From Rhodopseudomonas palustris (GTDB lineage: Bacteria > Pseudomonadota > Alphaproteobacteria > Rhizobiales > Xanthobacteraceae): DNA of 64,000 nucleotides. Where the stretch lies: NCBI RefSeq assembly GCF_034479375.1, contig NZ_CP140155.1, positions 3,634,501 to 3,698,500 on the forward strand, given 5' to 3'. The notes below the pieces were generated by a model that was not told the origin of the DNA, made no database searches, and was given only the letters and a program-made list of their open reading frames with translations. This document shows, one piece after another, positions 16,825-27,012 of the stretch; positions within the stretch are counted from its first letter, which is position 1; each line of letters begins with the position of its first letter. The translations under genes and the position numbers were made by a program.

Positions 16825-17603
16825 CAACGCAACGTCCTCAGCTCCGATGGCGTGATCTTGGCCGTATCGACGATGAAGGTCGACAGCGCCCGCGCGATGC
16901 AATTGTGCACCCGCATCGCCAGGTCGATCCCGGGCGAGGGATTGAACAGGTCGAACTCGCCGGTCTCGTTCCAGTGCCGCATCAGCGCGAAGCGGTCGAA
17001 CAGCGGCACGTCGTGTTCCTGCGCCACGGCCCGCATATTATCCAGATAGGGCGCCGGATTGATCATGGTTTCAATCCGGGGGCTGTATTGCAGATTCATC
17101 AGGATGACGTCGGCGCCGGCCTTCTGCGAGGCTTCGATGCCCTCGCTGAGCGCGTGGCGGAAGTCGTCGGCGTCGATCGAGCGGATCGCGTCGTAGGTGC
17201 CGGTCTGCCAGATCAGCAACGCCGGCTTGCGATCGGCGACGAGCTGGCCGAGCCCCGCCCCGACCTCGGCGGCGGTCCGCTTGACCCGCATCTCGAAGGT
17301 GACGTTGACGGCGATGCCGGGCAGCCTGTCGCGCAGCAGCGTCTGCAGCCGCGCCGGATAGGCCGTGCTTTCGGCCGAGTTGATGCTGGAGGAGCGGCTG
17401 CCGACCACCAGAATGTCGAGCTTGCGGTCATTCTTGAGCGCGGCCACCACCTTGCCCAGCGTGATGCCGGTGGACAGCATGTAGGCCGGCGCGTCGCAGC
17501 CCGGAGGGGACGCATCCGCGGCGGCGCGAGCCGGCGCGACCAACGCGCCGAGCAGGGCCAAGCCCAGCACCCATCCCAAGCCGGCCCGTCCGCCCGCCCT
17601 CAT
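16824..17603 (-). CDS. SGNH-like protein with degenerate active site, exported, 259 aa
   Basis: A signal peptide (WVLGLALLGALVAPARA) precedes an SGNH-type domain related to the downstream gene. The nucleophile region is kept (VVGSRSSS, 68-73). Block III reads GTYD in place of GTN, and the place of the DxxH pair reads IDLAM, so both the oxyanion Asn and the catalytic His seem to be missing. It may be a non-catalytic partner of the downstream SGNH protein, or use a shifted His (H233). Its ATG overlaps the opgC stop by four bases (ATGA), and its own stop overlaps the next start, giving a tightly coupled three-gene operon. Confidence 0.75.
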   Translation of the reverse strand: MRAGGRAGLGWVLGLALLGALVAPARAAADASPPGCDAPAYMLSTGITLGKVVAALKNDRKLDILVVGSRSSSINSAESTAYPARLQTLLRDRLPGIAVNVTFEMRVKRTAAEVGAGLGQLVADRKPALLIWQTGTYDAIRSIDADDFRHALSEGIEASQKAGADVILMNLQYSPRIETMINPAPYLDNMRAVAQEHDVPLFDRFALMRHWNETGEFDLFNPSPGIDLAMRVHNCIARALSTFIVDTAKITPSELRTLR

Positions 17604-18871
17604 GCATCGCCCCCCGCGAGGTCGGCATCCGGGCTTGTTTTCTGACTGCCGCCCTTTGCCACCGCGTTCTTGTACCATGAAAACAGCCATGCCGACCCGG
17701 ACATGATGACGATCCCGGCCAGACTGACGACGAAATGCATCACGGCGCCGCCCGAGATTTCGGCCAGCACGAAGTAGCCGGCGAATGCAAGGAAGATGCC
17801 GAGGCAGAAGATCTCCAGCGAATGCTGGCCGCACAGGATCAGCGGCCGCAGCCAGGGCGAATTCAGCCCGCGCCAGTCGCGGTGCAGGAAGCGCACGGTG
17901 ATCGCCGCCAGCGCCAGGAAGTGGGCGAACCGCAGCACGTCGAGATTGGGCTTGTCGATCGGGTACATCCACTGCTCGAGCCATTTCGGCAGAATGTGGT
18001 AGAGCTGCGGCATGTGCCATGTCAGGGTGATGAAGAACGCCGCCAGCAGATAGGCCGCCGACAACCACAGCGTGACATTCGACGCCAGCACCCGCGACAG
18101 CCGCTGCGCGCCGCCCATCGCGCACCAGGCGCCGAACACGAACAGCAACTGCCATGCATAGGGATTGAACGCCCAGACGCCGCTCGGATAGGCGGTGAGG
18201 TGCAGGTCGAACTGCCAGGTCGCGGCGTACAGCAGGGTCGCCAGCGCCAGCGCCAGATCGGGCGAGCGCCGCATCGTCCACAGGATCGGCGGCAGGAAGA
18301 ACATCAGCACGATGTACAGCGGCAGCACGTCCATATTGACCGGACGAAACCGCAGCAGCAGCGCCTGCACGATGGTGACGTCGGGCTGCTTGAGGAAATC
18401 CAGGATGCCCATTTCCTCGGTGTAGAGCGGGTTCTGGAAGCTGGTGGCGACGTAGGAGATCTCGGCGAGGAAGATCGTGAACAGAAACACGTGGGCGACG
18501 TAGATCTGCCAGACCCGCTTCATGATCCGCGCCGACGCCACCACCACGCCCTGATCGCGCATCGCCCGGCCGTAGACGAAGGCGGCGGTGTAGCCGGAAA
18601 TGAAGATGAAGATCTCGGTGGCGTCGGAAAAGCCGTAGTTCCGGATCGTCAGCCAGGTCAGCACATTGGCCGGCAGGTGGTCGATGAAGATCAGCCACAG
18701 CGCCAGGCCGCGGAACAGATCGAGCCGCAATTCGCGCTTCGGCGGCGGCTTGCGGACTTCCGGTTGCAGCGGCGGCGGCGCCGGGTCCGCCGGCGGCGGA
18801 AGACCCGCGGGCGGCGCTCCGGCGATCGGTTCGGCGACAGACGAGGCGACGGCAGAGGCGACGGCAGTCAT
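17600..18871 (-). CDS. opgC: OpgC-domain membrane acyltransferase (osmoregulated periplasmic glucan modification), 423 aa
   Basis: About ten membrane segments follow a cytoplasmic Pro-rich tail. The start of the membrane domain, RELRLDLFRGLALWLIFIDHLP, is the hallmark of OpgC/acyltransferase-3-like proteins, and ATEIFIFISGYTAAFVYG follows as expected. OpgC proteins transfer succinyl or other acyl groups to periplasmic glucans. I use ATG 18871 (GGAAG upstream); a GTG at 18943 would add 24 residues. It heads an operon with two SGNH proteins, which suggests joint acyl editing of a glucan. Confidence 0.82.
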   Translation of the reverse strand: MTAVASAVASSVAEPIAGAPPAGLPPPADPAPPPLQPEVRKPPPKRELRLDLFRGLALWLIFIDHLPANVLTWLTIRNYGFSDATEIFIFISGYTAAFVYGRAMRDQGVVVASARIMKRVWQIYVAHVFLFTIFLAEISYVATSFQNPLYTEEMGILDFLKQPDVTIVQALLLRFRPVNMDVLPLYIVLMFFLPPILWTMRRSPDLALALATLLYAATWQFDLHLTAYPSGVWAFNPYAWQLLFVFGAWCAMGGAQRLSRVLASNVTLWLSAAYLLAAFFITLTWHMPQLYHILPKWLEQWMYPIDKPNLDVLRFAHFLALAAITVRFLHRDWRGLNSPWLRPLILCGQHSLEIFCLGIFLAFAGYFVLAEISGGAVMHFVVSLAGIVIMSGSAWLFSWYKNAVAKGGSQKTSPDADLAGGDA

Positions 18872-18936
18872 GGGCTTCCGAACGGGCGCATCCTTGCGCC
18901 TTGGCACAGATCGAACCGGCTCAGGCAGAGATCGAG

Positions 18937-18953
18937 TTGGCACAGATATAGCA
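18937..18953 (+). promoter_or_regulatory. Possible sigma-54 (-24/-12) promoter
   Basis: TTGGCACAGATATAGCA carries TGGCAC and exact GG-N10-GC spacing, differing from the TTGCA half by one base. It points towards apaG, whose start is about 175 bp away, and lies beside the upstream end of opgC. A second TTGGCACAGAT 36 bp before it lacks the -12 half. This is weak evidence. Confidence 0.25.
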
Positions 18954-19127
18954 CCTGCCCGGAGGCAGGCGAGGGTTACAACGCCGCGGCCGGATCGCCG
19001 AGCCGATGCGGGGCGACGTTACGGCCGTGACGGTTAGGAGCCGACTGTGGTGAAACCGCGGCCCCGGGATCGGCGCGGGCCCTGAAAATCGTTCCGAACG
19101 ACTGGTTTCAGGAGGGAAATCTGCGAT

Positions 19128-19550
19128 ATGATCGCGACGCAAGTTGGAACAAGCCTGATGTACCGCGCCATTACCCGCCAGATCGAGGTGACCGTCGAGC
19201 CGAACTATCTGCCGGAACGCTCCTCGGCGGAGAACCGGCAGTATTTCTGGTCCTACACCGTGGTCATCACCAATTCGGGCGAGGAGACCGTGCAGCTCCG
19301 CACCCGGCATTGGGTGATCACCGACGCCTCCGGCCGCACCCAGGAGGTGCGTGGCGAAGGCGTGGTCGGCGAACAGCCGGTGCTCGCCCCCGGCGAACGC
19401 TTCGAATACACCAGCGGCGTCCCCCTCCCCACCGCCTCCGGCTTCATGGCCGGCCGCTACCAGATGGAAAGCGAAAGCGGCGAGAAATTCGACATCGACG
19501 TCCCGGCGTTTTCGCTGGACAGCCCGGAGGGGAAACGGACGCTGAATTGA
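19128..19550 (+). CDS. apaG: ApaG protein, 140 aa
   Basis: The family signature is clear: [21 protein letters not shown], then [42 protein letters not shown] and GFMAGRYQM. ApaG is a single immunoglobulin-like domain. The E. coli member is linked to Co2+ resistance and Ap4A levels, but the biochemical role is unsettled. ATG 19128 has AGGAGGG eleven bases upstream. An in-frame ATG at 19158 gives the 130-residue form seen in related species and is a real alternative. Confidence 0.9.
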   Translation: MIATQVGTSLMYRAITRQIEVTVEPNYLPERSSAENRQYFWSYTVVITNSGEETVQLRTRHWVITDASGRTQEVRGEGVVGEQPVLAPGERFEYTSGVPLPTASGFMAGRYQMESESGEKFDIDVPAFSLDSPEGKRTLN

Positions 19551-19572
19551 GGGCGCGGCGCTGATGGCCCCG

Positions 19573-19890
19573 TAGGGTGGCGCTGAGCGAGGAGCCCACG
19601 CGGACATCCCGACAGCATCACCGGCGACGCGTGGGCACGGCGCTTGCGCGCCTTTGCCCACCCTACGGACTCCGACGAATGACAACCGACTGTATTGAGG
19701 GGCGCAGACTTCGTGCCCCGGATGCTGCGCAGCGCGCCGCGCTTTGCGGCGTGGTGCGCTGCTGATCCGGGGCCCCGGTTGAGGTGCATCCGAACAGCTT
19801 CGAAATATATCGTGTCGAACCGCGAACCGGGGTCCCGGATCTGCGAAGCAGCACTGCGTGCTGCGTCGCGTCCGGGACACGGGATCAATC
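19573..19890. repeat. Repeat module C+F, left copy flanking the accessory gene
   Basis: Part C (19573-19677) runs from CGTAGGGTGG to GCCCACCCTACGG and is an imperfect inverted repeat. Part F (about 19700-19890) contains CCGGATCTGCGAAGCAGCAC and GCGTCCGGGACACGGG. The same two parts, in the same order and orientation, lie at 21951-22136 on the other side of the gene at 19944-21731. Confidence 0.75.
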
Positions 19891-19943
19891 GCAAACCGAT
19901 CGATCAAGCAGAGTGAGTAGCGCTGAGCGCAGCGGCGCTCACG

Positions 19944-21731
19944 CTACCCAGGCAGATTCAAGAACTTGGACAACGCATCCACCGCCGACTTCAGAGCCGT
20001 CGCCAGCGGCGGATAGGCCGCCGATGCGATCGTCACCATGTTTGCCGTATCGGCCAGCCGCTGATCCGCGCCGCTGTAAAATCCAAGACCATTGAGGACG
20101 ACGCGCTGCTTGGTGGTCACTGGCACAATGCGATCGTTCTCCGAGAGAGCGATATCGGGACTGGGAGTCTTGCGCGCCTCCGTCTCACGCGCCGGCGGCA
20201 GGGTAGAGAGAACTTGTGCCGTCTCAGACATCCCCTGCGTCGCAGCGAGAAAATCTCCCGTCACCAAGCCTGCATCGTGCGCCTGCTTTGCAGCCTTCGC
20301 GACGCCCTCGAATGGCGCGCTGAAATCCTTCCCAGCCGCTTTGTTTTCATCGACAGCGGTTTCACTGTAGATCTTCTCGCGCTCGGCATCGAGCGGGAAG
20401 TGCTCGACGAACTTGGCGTGATTGTCCGCGAAGCGATCGAACGCTTCGCGCACTCCGGCCTCCAACCACTCGTCTTCGGCCCGCGGGGCTGCAACCGATG
20501 CCGCAATAATGTCGGCATCATCCTTCAGCAGCCCGATGATCGGCTGGGTGCCACGGGTCTTGAGCTCTTCATCATAGGAGCGGAGGAATTCCTGCAACGC
20601 GGGAGGCGCTTGAGGCGGCAGAATTTTTACGATTCGCTCGATCAGTTTCCGCTGACGCAGCGGGAGTGTGGACAAATCCTCGTCGACCACCGGAACATCG
20701 AAGGCCTTGTTCGGCCCCGCATCCAACTGGCCGCCGTCGTTGATCGAAGGCTGCGGGCTGGCGACTTCGGCGAGGCGGTGGACAGTCTCCGCCTTCGATA
20801 GCTGCCGACCCAGAAAATCTGAAGGCCGCCCCTTCCAGCTCCAAATCGCCCTCAGCCGCCGGATGATCTCCGTATTCACGGCCTCAGAAGTTTCTTTCCA
20901 CGGCAGATCGCCGGGAATATCCGTGAAGGCTGCATCTTCAGCCTCCGAGTATGGCGTTCCCGCGAGAACGTCATCGTACCAATTGGTCCACACCGACCAG
21001 TGCTCACCACGTCCTAACAGTTTCGATTTCAAGTGTTGCCAATTCTGCTCGAACGGATTTGACCTGTTCACCCGCCAAAGCGACGCTGCAGCAATTTGTT
21101 CGGAAGAGGGGCCTCCCGAGAACAGCGCCTCTGCCTCTTGGTGCATTGCGGTGATGGTAGCGGCAGCAGCAGGGAGCGAATAAGAGGCAGCGGCACCGTC
21201 AACAAGCCAAACGTTTACATCGGTCCAAAGTTCAAGTGCGGAAGAGTCGTCACTTGCGGCGGCCGCCGCTGATGCCATAGCTGCCATTGTGGTTATGGAG
21301 GAAGCGGTGAGCGCCGTGGCGGCGGGGGATCGACCCACGGCACTTCGGCCAATGGCGGATGAAGCAAGGGCGCTGCTGGCAAAGGCGGATGAAGCAAAGC
21401 CCCTTCCTCCAGAGCGGGACGCCGCGAACGCGCGAAATTCTTCCATGTTAAGCTTCGAAGCAGCGCCTGCGGCGGCCGGTGCGCCGGCTGCACGACTTGG
21501 ATACTTCGAAACAAAACGCGCAATCGCGGTTGCCCGAAAAACTGAAAGGACTTCAATTGAAGTACTGATCTCTGGATCTAATAGAGGGAGCACCCGCATT
21601 GCAGCACGCGATGCAAGTACGACCGACCATTCAGATGGCTGCTGCGCCAACCAATCCGTCCACCCATTTAGATTGCTTGGGTCGGGCACCCCGCTGCCCG
21701 CCCCTTGCGCCATCTCGTTCGAATCCGCCAT
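19944..21731 (-). CDS. Accessory protein of unknown function with Trp-rich motifs, 595 aa
   Basis: No enzyme motif is recognised. Residues 24-50 hold WTDWLAQQPSEWSVVLASRAAMRVLP. Residues 112-136 are five tandem 5-residue units (FASSA, FASSA, LASSA, IGRSA, VGRSP), followed by an Ala/Ser-rich run. A second Trp cluster lies at 244-257 (HWSVWTNWYDDVLAG). The C-terminal 60 residues include a weakly hydrophobic stretch (NMVTIASAAYPPLATALKSAV) that might touch a membrane. I recall similar Trp motifs in uncharacterised rhizobial proteins but cannot name a family. ATG 21731 is used; a TTG at 21782 is possible. GC is lower than in the neighbours, and the gene is bracketed by direct repeat modules, so it looks like acquired cargo. 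Confidence 0.65.
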   Translation of the reverse strand: MADSNEMAQGAGSGVPDPSNLNGWTDWLAQQPSEWSVVLASRAAMRVLPLLDPEISTSIEVLSVFRATAIARFVSKYPSRAAGAPAAAGAASKLNMEEFRAFAASRSGGRGFASSAFASSALASSAIGRSAVGRSPAATALTASSITTMAAMASAAAAASDDSSALELWTDVNVWLVDGAAASYSLPAAAATITAMHQEAEALFSGGPSSEQIAAASLWRVNRSNPFEQNWQHLKSKLLGRGEHWSVWTNWYDDVLAGTPYSEAEDAAFTDIPGDLPWKETSEAVNTEIIRRLRAIWSWKGRPSDFLGRQLSKAETVHRLAEVASPQPSINDGGQLDAGPNKAFDVPVVDEDLSTLPLRQRKLIERIVKILPPQAPPALQEFLRSYDEELKTRGTQPIIGLLKDDADIIAASVAAPRAEDEWLEAGVREAFDRFADNHAKFVEHFPLDAEREKIYSETAVDENKAAGKDFSAPFEGVAKAAKQAHDAGLVTGDFLAATQGMSETAQVLSTLPPARETEARKTPSPDIALSENDRIVPVTTKQRVVLNGLGFYSGADQRLADTANMVTIASAAYPPLATALKSAVDALSKFLNLPG

Positions 21732-21950
21732 CGCCTGCCCCGCAAATACGCCCTGCGACCGTAGCGAAATCTTCGGTTGCAAGACAAGACGGCTTTGGGG
21801 GGATGGTCGAGGACCGGGTATATACGCAAGATCGCAATGCCTCGCTGTGATTGTTCACCAGAAAGGCTGGTCATTGAAGAATTTCTAGATTCCGGGTTCG
21901 CGCCACGCGCGCTCGGAAGTGACGTGGCCGAGGAGATCGATGCAGCTCCG

Positions 21951-22136
21951 TAGGGTAGCGCTGAGCGCAGCGAAACCCACGCGCGAGGTCGCGACGGGGG
22001 CAAGCGCAGAGCGTGGGCACGGCACTGCGCGCCTTTGCCCACCCTACGGAAGACTACGCTATGTCGGCGTCGAGAAACCGGGGCCCCGGATCTGCGAAGC
22101 AGCACTGCGTGCTGCATCGCGTCCGGGACACGGGTT
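21951..22136. repeat. Repeat module C+F, right copy flanking the accessory gene
   Basis: CGTAGGGTAGCGCTGAGCG...GCCCACCCTACGGA (21951-22049) is followed by CCGGATCTGCGAAGCAGCAC...GCGTCCGGGACACGGG (22086-22136). These repeat the left module at 19573-19890 in direct orientation. The 200 bp before it (from 21732) has no gene. Confidence 0.75.
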
Positions 22137-22156
22137 AGTTCTCGACGACGGGCGAA

Positions 22157-23212
22157 CTACTCGTTCGCCGCAGCGCCGTCCTTCGCCTCTGTGTTCGCCG
22201 CTTCGGCGCCCGTCTCCACCCCCGCCTCTTCCGGCGTGAATTCGTACATCGAGCTGCAGAACTCGCAGGTCACCACGACCTTGCCGTCCTTGACCATGTC
22301 GGCGCGGTCCTGCGCCGAGAAACGGGACAGCATGCCGGAGACGGCGGTGCGCGAGCAGGAGCATTGCGCGCGCAGCGGCAGTGACGAGAACACGCGGACG
22401 CCGCGTTCGTGGAACAGGCGGTACAGCAGCCGCTCGCCGGACAGGTCGGGGTCGATCAGTTCGATGTCCTCGACGGTGGCGATCAGCGACTGGCCCTCGA
22501 CCCAGGCGTCGTCCTCGGTGACGGCGTGAACCTCGGCGCCGTCCGGCGCGTCGCCGGGATGCAGATCGGCCGGCCGCGCGCGCTCCGGCGCCTTCGGCAG
22601 GAACTGCAGCAGCATGCCGCCGGCGCGCCAATGATGCCGGCCGCCCTCGCCGCCGCGCCATTCTTCGCCGACCGCGAGCCGCACCCGGGTGGGGATCTGC
22701 TCGGAGCGCAGGAAGTACTCGTGCGCGGCCTCCTCCAGCCCGCCGCCGTCCAGCGCCACCAGCCCCTGATAGCGGCTCATGTCCGGGCCCTGATCGATCG
22801 TCATCGCCAGATGGCCCTTGCCGAGCAGCGCGCCGGAATCGAGCCCGGGCGCGAGCTTGCTTTCGTCGAACCGCGCATAGGCGCGCAGCCGGTCGGGCGC
22901 CTGGAAGTCGACGATCAGAAACGACACCGGACCGTCGGTCTGGGTCTGCAGGATGAAGCGTCCGTCGAATTTCAGCGCCGAGCCGAGCAGCGTCGCCAGC
23001 ACGATCGCCTCGCCGAGCAGCTTGGCGACCGGCGTCGGATAAGCGTGTTTCTCCAGCAGTTCGTCGAGCGCCGGGCCGAGCCGGGTCAGCCGGCCGCGCA
23101 GATCGAGCGGCCCGACTTCGAACGGCAGCACCGTGTCGTCGATCGGAACCGCGGACGGCGCGCGAACCGGGGGCGTCTCGGAGGTCTTGGGATTTTGCGA
23201 TTGCGAGGTCAT
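22157..23212 (-). CDS. hslO: Redox-regulated chaperone Hsp33, 351 aa
   Basis: The N-terminal Hsp33 domain (FEVGPLDLRGRLTRLGPALDELLEKH; AIVLATLLGSALKFDGRFILQTQTDGP) is complete. The zinc/redox switch is intact: CSC followed after 29 residues by CEFC. Under oxidation the zinc is lost, disulfides form and the protein becomes a holdase. A Glu/Ala-rich tail after the CxxC and an N-terminal Ser/Pro leader make it longer than the E. coli protein (about 290 aa). It lies just downstream of argF on the same strand. Confidence 0.95.
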   Translation of the reverse strand: MTSQSQNPKTSETPPVRAPSAVPIDDTVLPFEVGPLDLRGRLTRLGPALDELLEKHAYPTPVAKLLGEAIVLATLLGSALKFDGRFILQTQTDGPVSFLIVDFQAPDRLRAYARFDESKLAPGLDSGALLGKGHLAMTIDQGPDMSRYQGLVALDGGGLEEAAHEYFLRSEQIPTRVRLAVGEEWRGGEGGRHHWRAGGMLLQFLPKAPERARPADLHPGDAPDGAEVHAVTEDDAWVEGQSLIATVEDIELIDPDLSGERLLYRLFHERGVRVFSSLPLRAQCSCSRTAVSGMLSRFSAQDRADMVKDGKVVVTCEFCSSMYEFTPEEAGVETGAEAANTEAKDGAAANE

Positions 23213-23295
23213 GGCGCTCTATCTGGGGGCGGAGGCTGCGGATCGGAAGGGCCGAGCTGGAGGGCGAATGGCAGCGATGCAGGCGGCCTCTTCCT

Positions 23296-23425
23296 TCTCC
23301 CCCTGTGGGAGAAGGTGGCGCGGACGCAGTCCGCGTCGGATGAGGGGTGGACGCGAGGCCAGTGCCCGCGGCCCCCTCACCCGGCGAGCTTCGCTCGCCA
23401 CCCTCTCCCACGAGGGGAGAGGGTT
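23296..23425. repeat. Dispersed repeat, family B (CTTCTCCC...GGGAGAAGG / CCTCTCCC...GGGGAGAGGG)
   Basis: Two hairpins flank a GGACGCAGTCCGCGTCGGATGAGGGG core between hslO and argF. A close copy is at 42838-42985. It may act as a mRNA 3'-end structure after argF. Confidence 0.75.
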
Positions 23426-23446
23426 AGAAGAAGGCGCCGTCGGCGA

Positions 23447-25668
<2,222 letters not shown>

Positions 25669-25766
25669 GGCCGATCCGATCGGAAAAAGCGGGCCGCCGG
25701 GCCGGCCGCAGTCAGTGCGGTCGCGGGCCCGGCGCGCCCCGGAAACGAAAGTACCCCGGAAACGAA

Positions 25767-25792
25767 ACGTGCCGCCTTTCCAGGCGGCACGT
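25767..25792. repeat. Perfect inverted repeat in the argD leader region
   Basis: ACGTGCCGCC and GGCGGCACGT are perfect 10-bp arms around a 6-base loop, about 100 bp upstream of argD. No T-run follows on either strand, so it is more likely an operator or 5'-UTR stem than a classical terminator. Confidence 0.6.
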
Positions 25793-25884
25793 GTAGTCAT
25801 TCTAGGTGCGCTGAAGTGCCTGTCAACCGGGCTTCCGCCGGGGTTCCCCCGGACTTCTACGCAGGTCGCCGCTGTGACGTTCAA

Positions 25885-25940
25885 GACTCACCCGAGAGAG
25901 AAGGTGTGGACGCACCAGGTCTGACTCTTGCGCGTGAGTC
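25885..25940. promoter_or_regulatory. Cluster of three GANTC (CcrM) sites upstream of gcrA
   Basis: GACTC at 25885-25889, GACTC at 25923-25927 and GAGTC at 25936-25940 fall within 56 bp, 207-262 bp before the gcrA ATG. In alphaproteobacteria CcrM methylates GANTC and GcrA acts at promoters carrying methylated sites. The cluster suggests methylation-dependent control of gcrA, argD or both (inference). Confidence 0.5.
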
Positions 25941-25969
25941 ACGCCATATTGTAGCGTTTTCCTCGTCAG

Positions 25970-25985
25970 GCACGAGATGTCGTGC
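25970..25985. promoter_or_regulatory. 16-bp inverted repeat, candidate operator of gcrA
   Basis: GCACGA-GATG-TCGTGC is a perfect palindrome with 6-bp arms and a 4-bp spacer, 161 bp before gcrA and close to the GANTC cluster. The binding protein is unknown. Confidence 0.4.
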
Positions 25986-26146
25986 ACGGTTTGTAATCCT
26001 TTACGAGTTCTCGGTCGGGGCGAAACGCCCGGACGGCACCGGCCGTCCGGCGAGGGCTAAGGGATTCTGACGGCAAGACAATTGACGACCTCGCAGCCGC
26101 GACTTGGCGCTGGACCAGCACCGCGCGGCAGGAAGGGATTGAGACG

Positions 26147-26656
26147 ATGACGGCATTGACCTGGACCGACGAGCGCGTCGAGCAGTTGAAGAAACTCTGG
26201 GAAGGCGGACTGTCGGCGAGTCAAATTGCCGCGGAGCTCGGCAATGTGACGCGCAACGCCGTGATCGGCAAGGTTCACCGCCTCGGCCTGTCGGGCCGGG
26301 CCAAGAGCCCGTCCTCGGCGGCGCCGCGGCCCCGCAAGGCGCGCCCCGCCCAGCACATGATGCGGGTGACGCGGCCGGTGGCGCGCGGCAATACCGCGCT
26401 GGCGCATGTGTTCGAAGTCGAGGCCGAGCCCGATCCGGTCGCCTTCGACAATGTGGTGCCGATGAACCAGCGGCTGTCGCTGCTGGAGCTCAACGAGGCC
26501 ACCTGCCACTGGCCGGTCGGCGATCCGTCGAGCCCGGAGTTCTTCTTCTGCGGCGGCAAGTCGCTGCCCGGCCTGCCCTATTGCTCGCATCACTCGCGCA
26601 TCGCCTATCAGCCGGTCGGCGACCGCCGCCGCCAGCAGCCGAAGCCGACGCGATAA
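26147..26656 (+). CDS. gcrA: Cell-cycle regulator GcrA, 169 aa
   Basis: The N-terminal DNA-binding part WTDERVEQLKKLWEGGLSASQIAAELG, followed by NAVIGKVHRLGLSGR, is diagnostic. The C-terminal sigma-interaction domain has ATCHWPVGDP and PYCSHHSRIAYQP. GcrA binds RNA polymerase sigma-70 and activates promoters with methylated GANTC sites, coordinating replication and division genes. A basic Pro/Ala linker joins the domains, and the length is normal. It is divergent from argD. Confidence 0.95.
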   Translation: MTALTWTDERVEQLKKLWEGGLSASQIAAELGNVTRNAVIGKVHRLGLSGRAKSPSSAAPRPRKARPAQHMMRVTRPVARGNTALAHVFEVEAEPDPVAFDNVVPMNQRLSLLELNEATCHWPVGDPSSPEFFFCGGKSLPGLPYCSHHSRIAYQPVGDRRRQQPKPTR

Positions 26657-26704
26657 GCGCGGCTCTGCGCTTCAAGGCGCGATCGTCCGCGCGCCGCCGA
26701 CTGA

Positions 26705-26966
26705 GGCCGTCATCGCCCGGCTCGACCGGGCGACCCAGTACCCCCGAGCGCCTGTTACTCCTCACGAGTACTTTGCAATACTGCATCCTCCGCTTTCGCG
26801 GAGGATGACAATTGAGATGTGTGGCCGAGTAAGCGCAGGATCGCCGGATCGTAGGGTGGGCACAAGGCGCGTAGCGCCGTGCCCACGCGTGCGGACGATC
26901 GTCATCGCGAGACGCTTCGCAGGTCGAAAAGCCTGGTGGGCACGCTACGCTTTGCCCACCCTACCA
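26705..26966. repeat. Mixed dispersed repeats between convergent gcrA and phoB
   Basis: A family-D palindrome (GTCATCGCCCGGCTCGACCGGGCGA) is followed by a short hairpin (CATCCTCCGCTTTCGCGGAGGATG) and a family-C repeat (CGTAGGGTGGGCACAAGGCGCG...GCCCACCCTACC). The 356-bp gap contains no gene. The hairpins may double as transcription end structures. Confidence 0.65.
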
Positions 26967-27012
26967 ACTGCAAACTACAAACTGCGCTCGGCCCGACGAA
27001 CGGATCGCCCGC

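Noticed and set aside
14383..17049. An 888-codon plus-strand frame over metZ and the SGNH genes
   Set aside because: It is out of frame with metZ and antisense to the SGNH genes, with no recognisable domain.
16824..18698. A 624-codon minus-strand frame joining the middle SGNH gene to an upstream extension
   Set aside because: The upstream 365 codons overlap opgC in another frame and are not protein-like. The signal peptide begins at ATG 17603.
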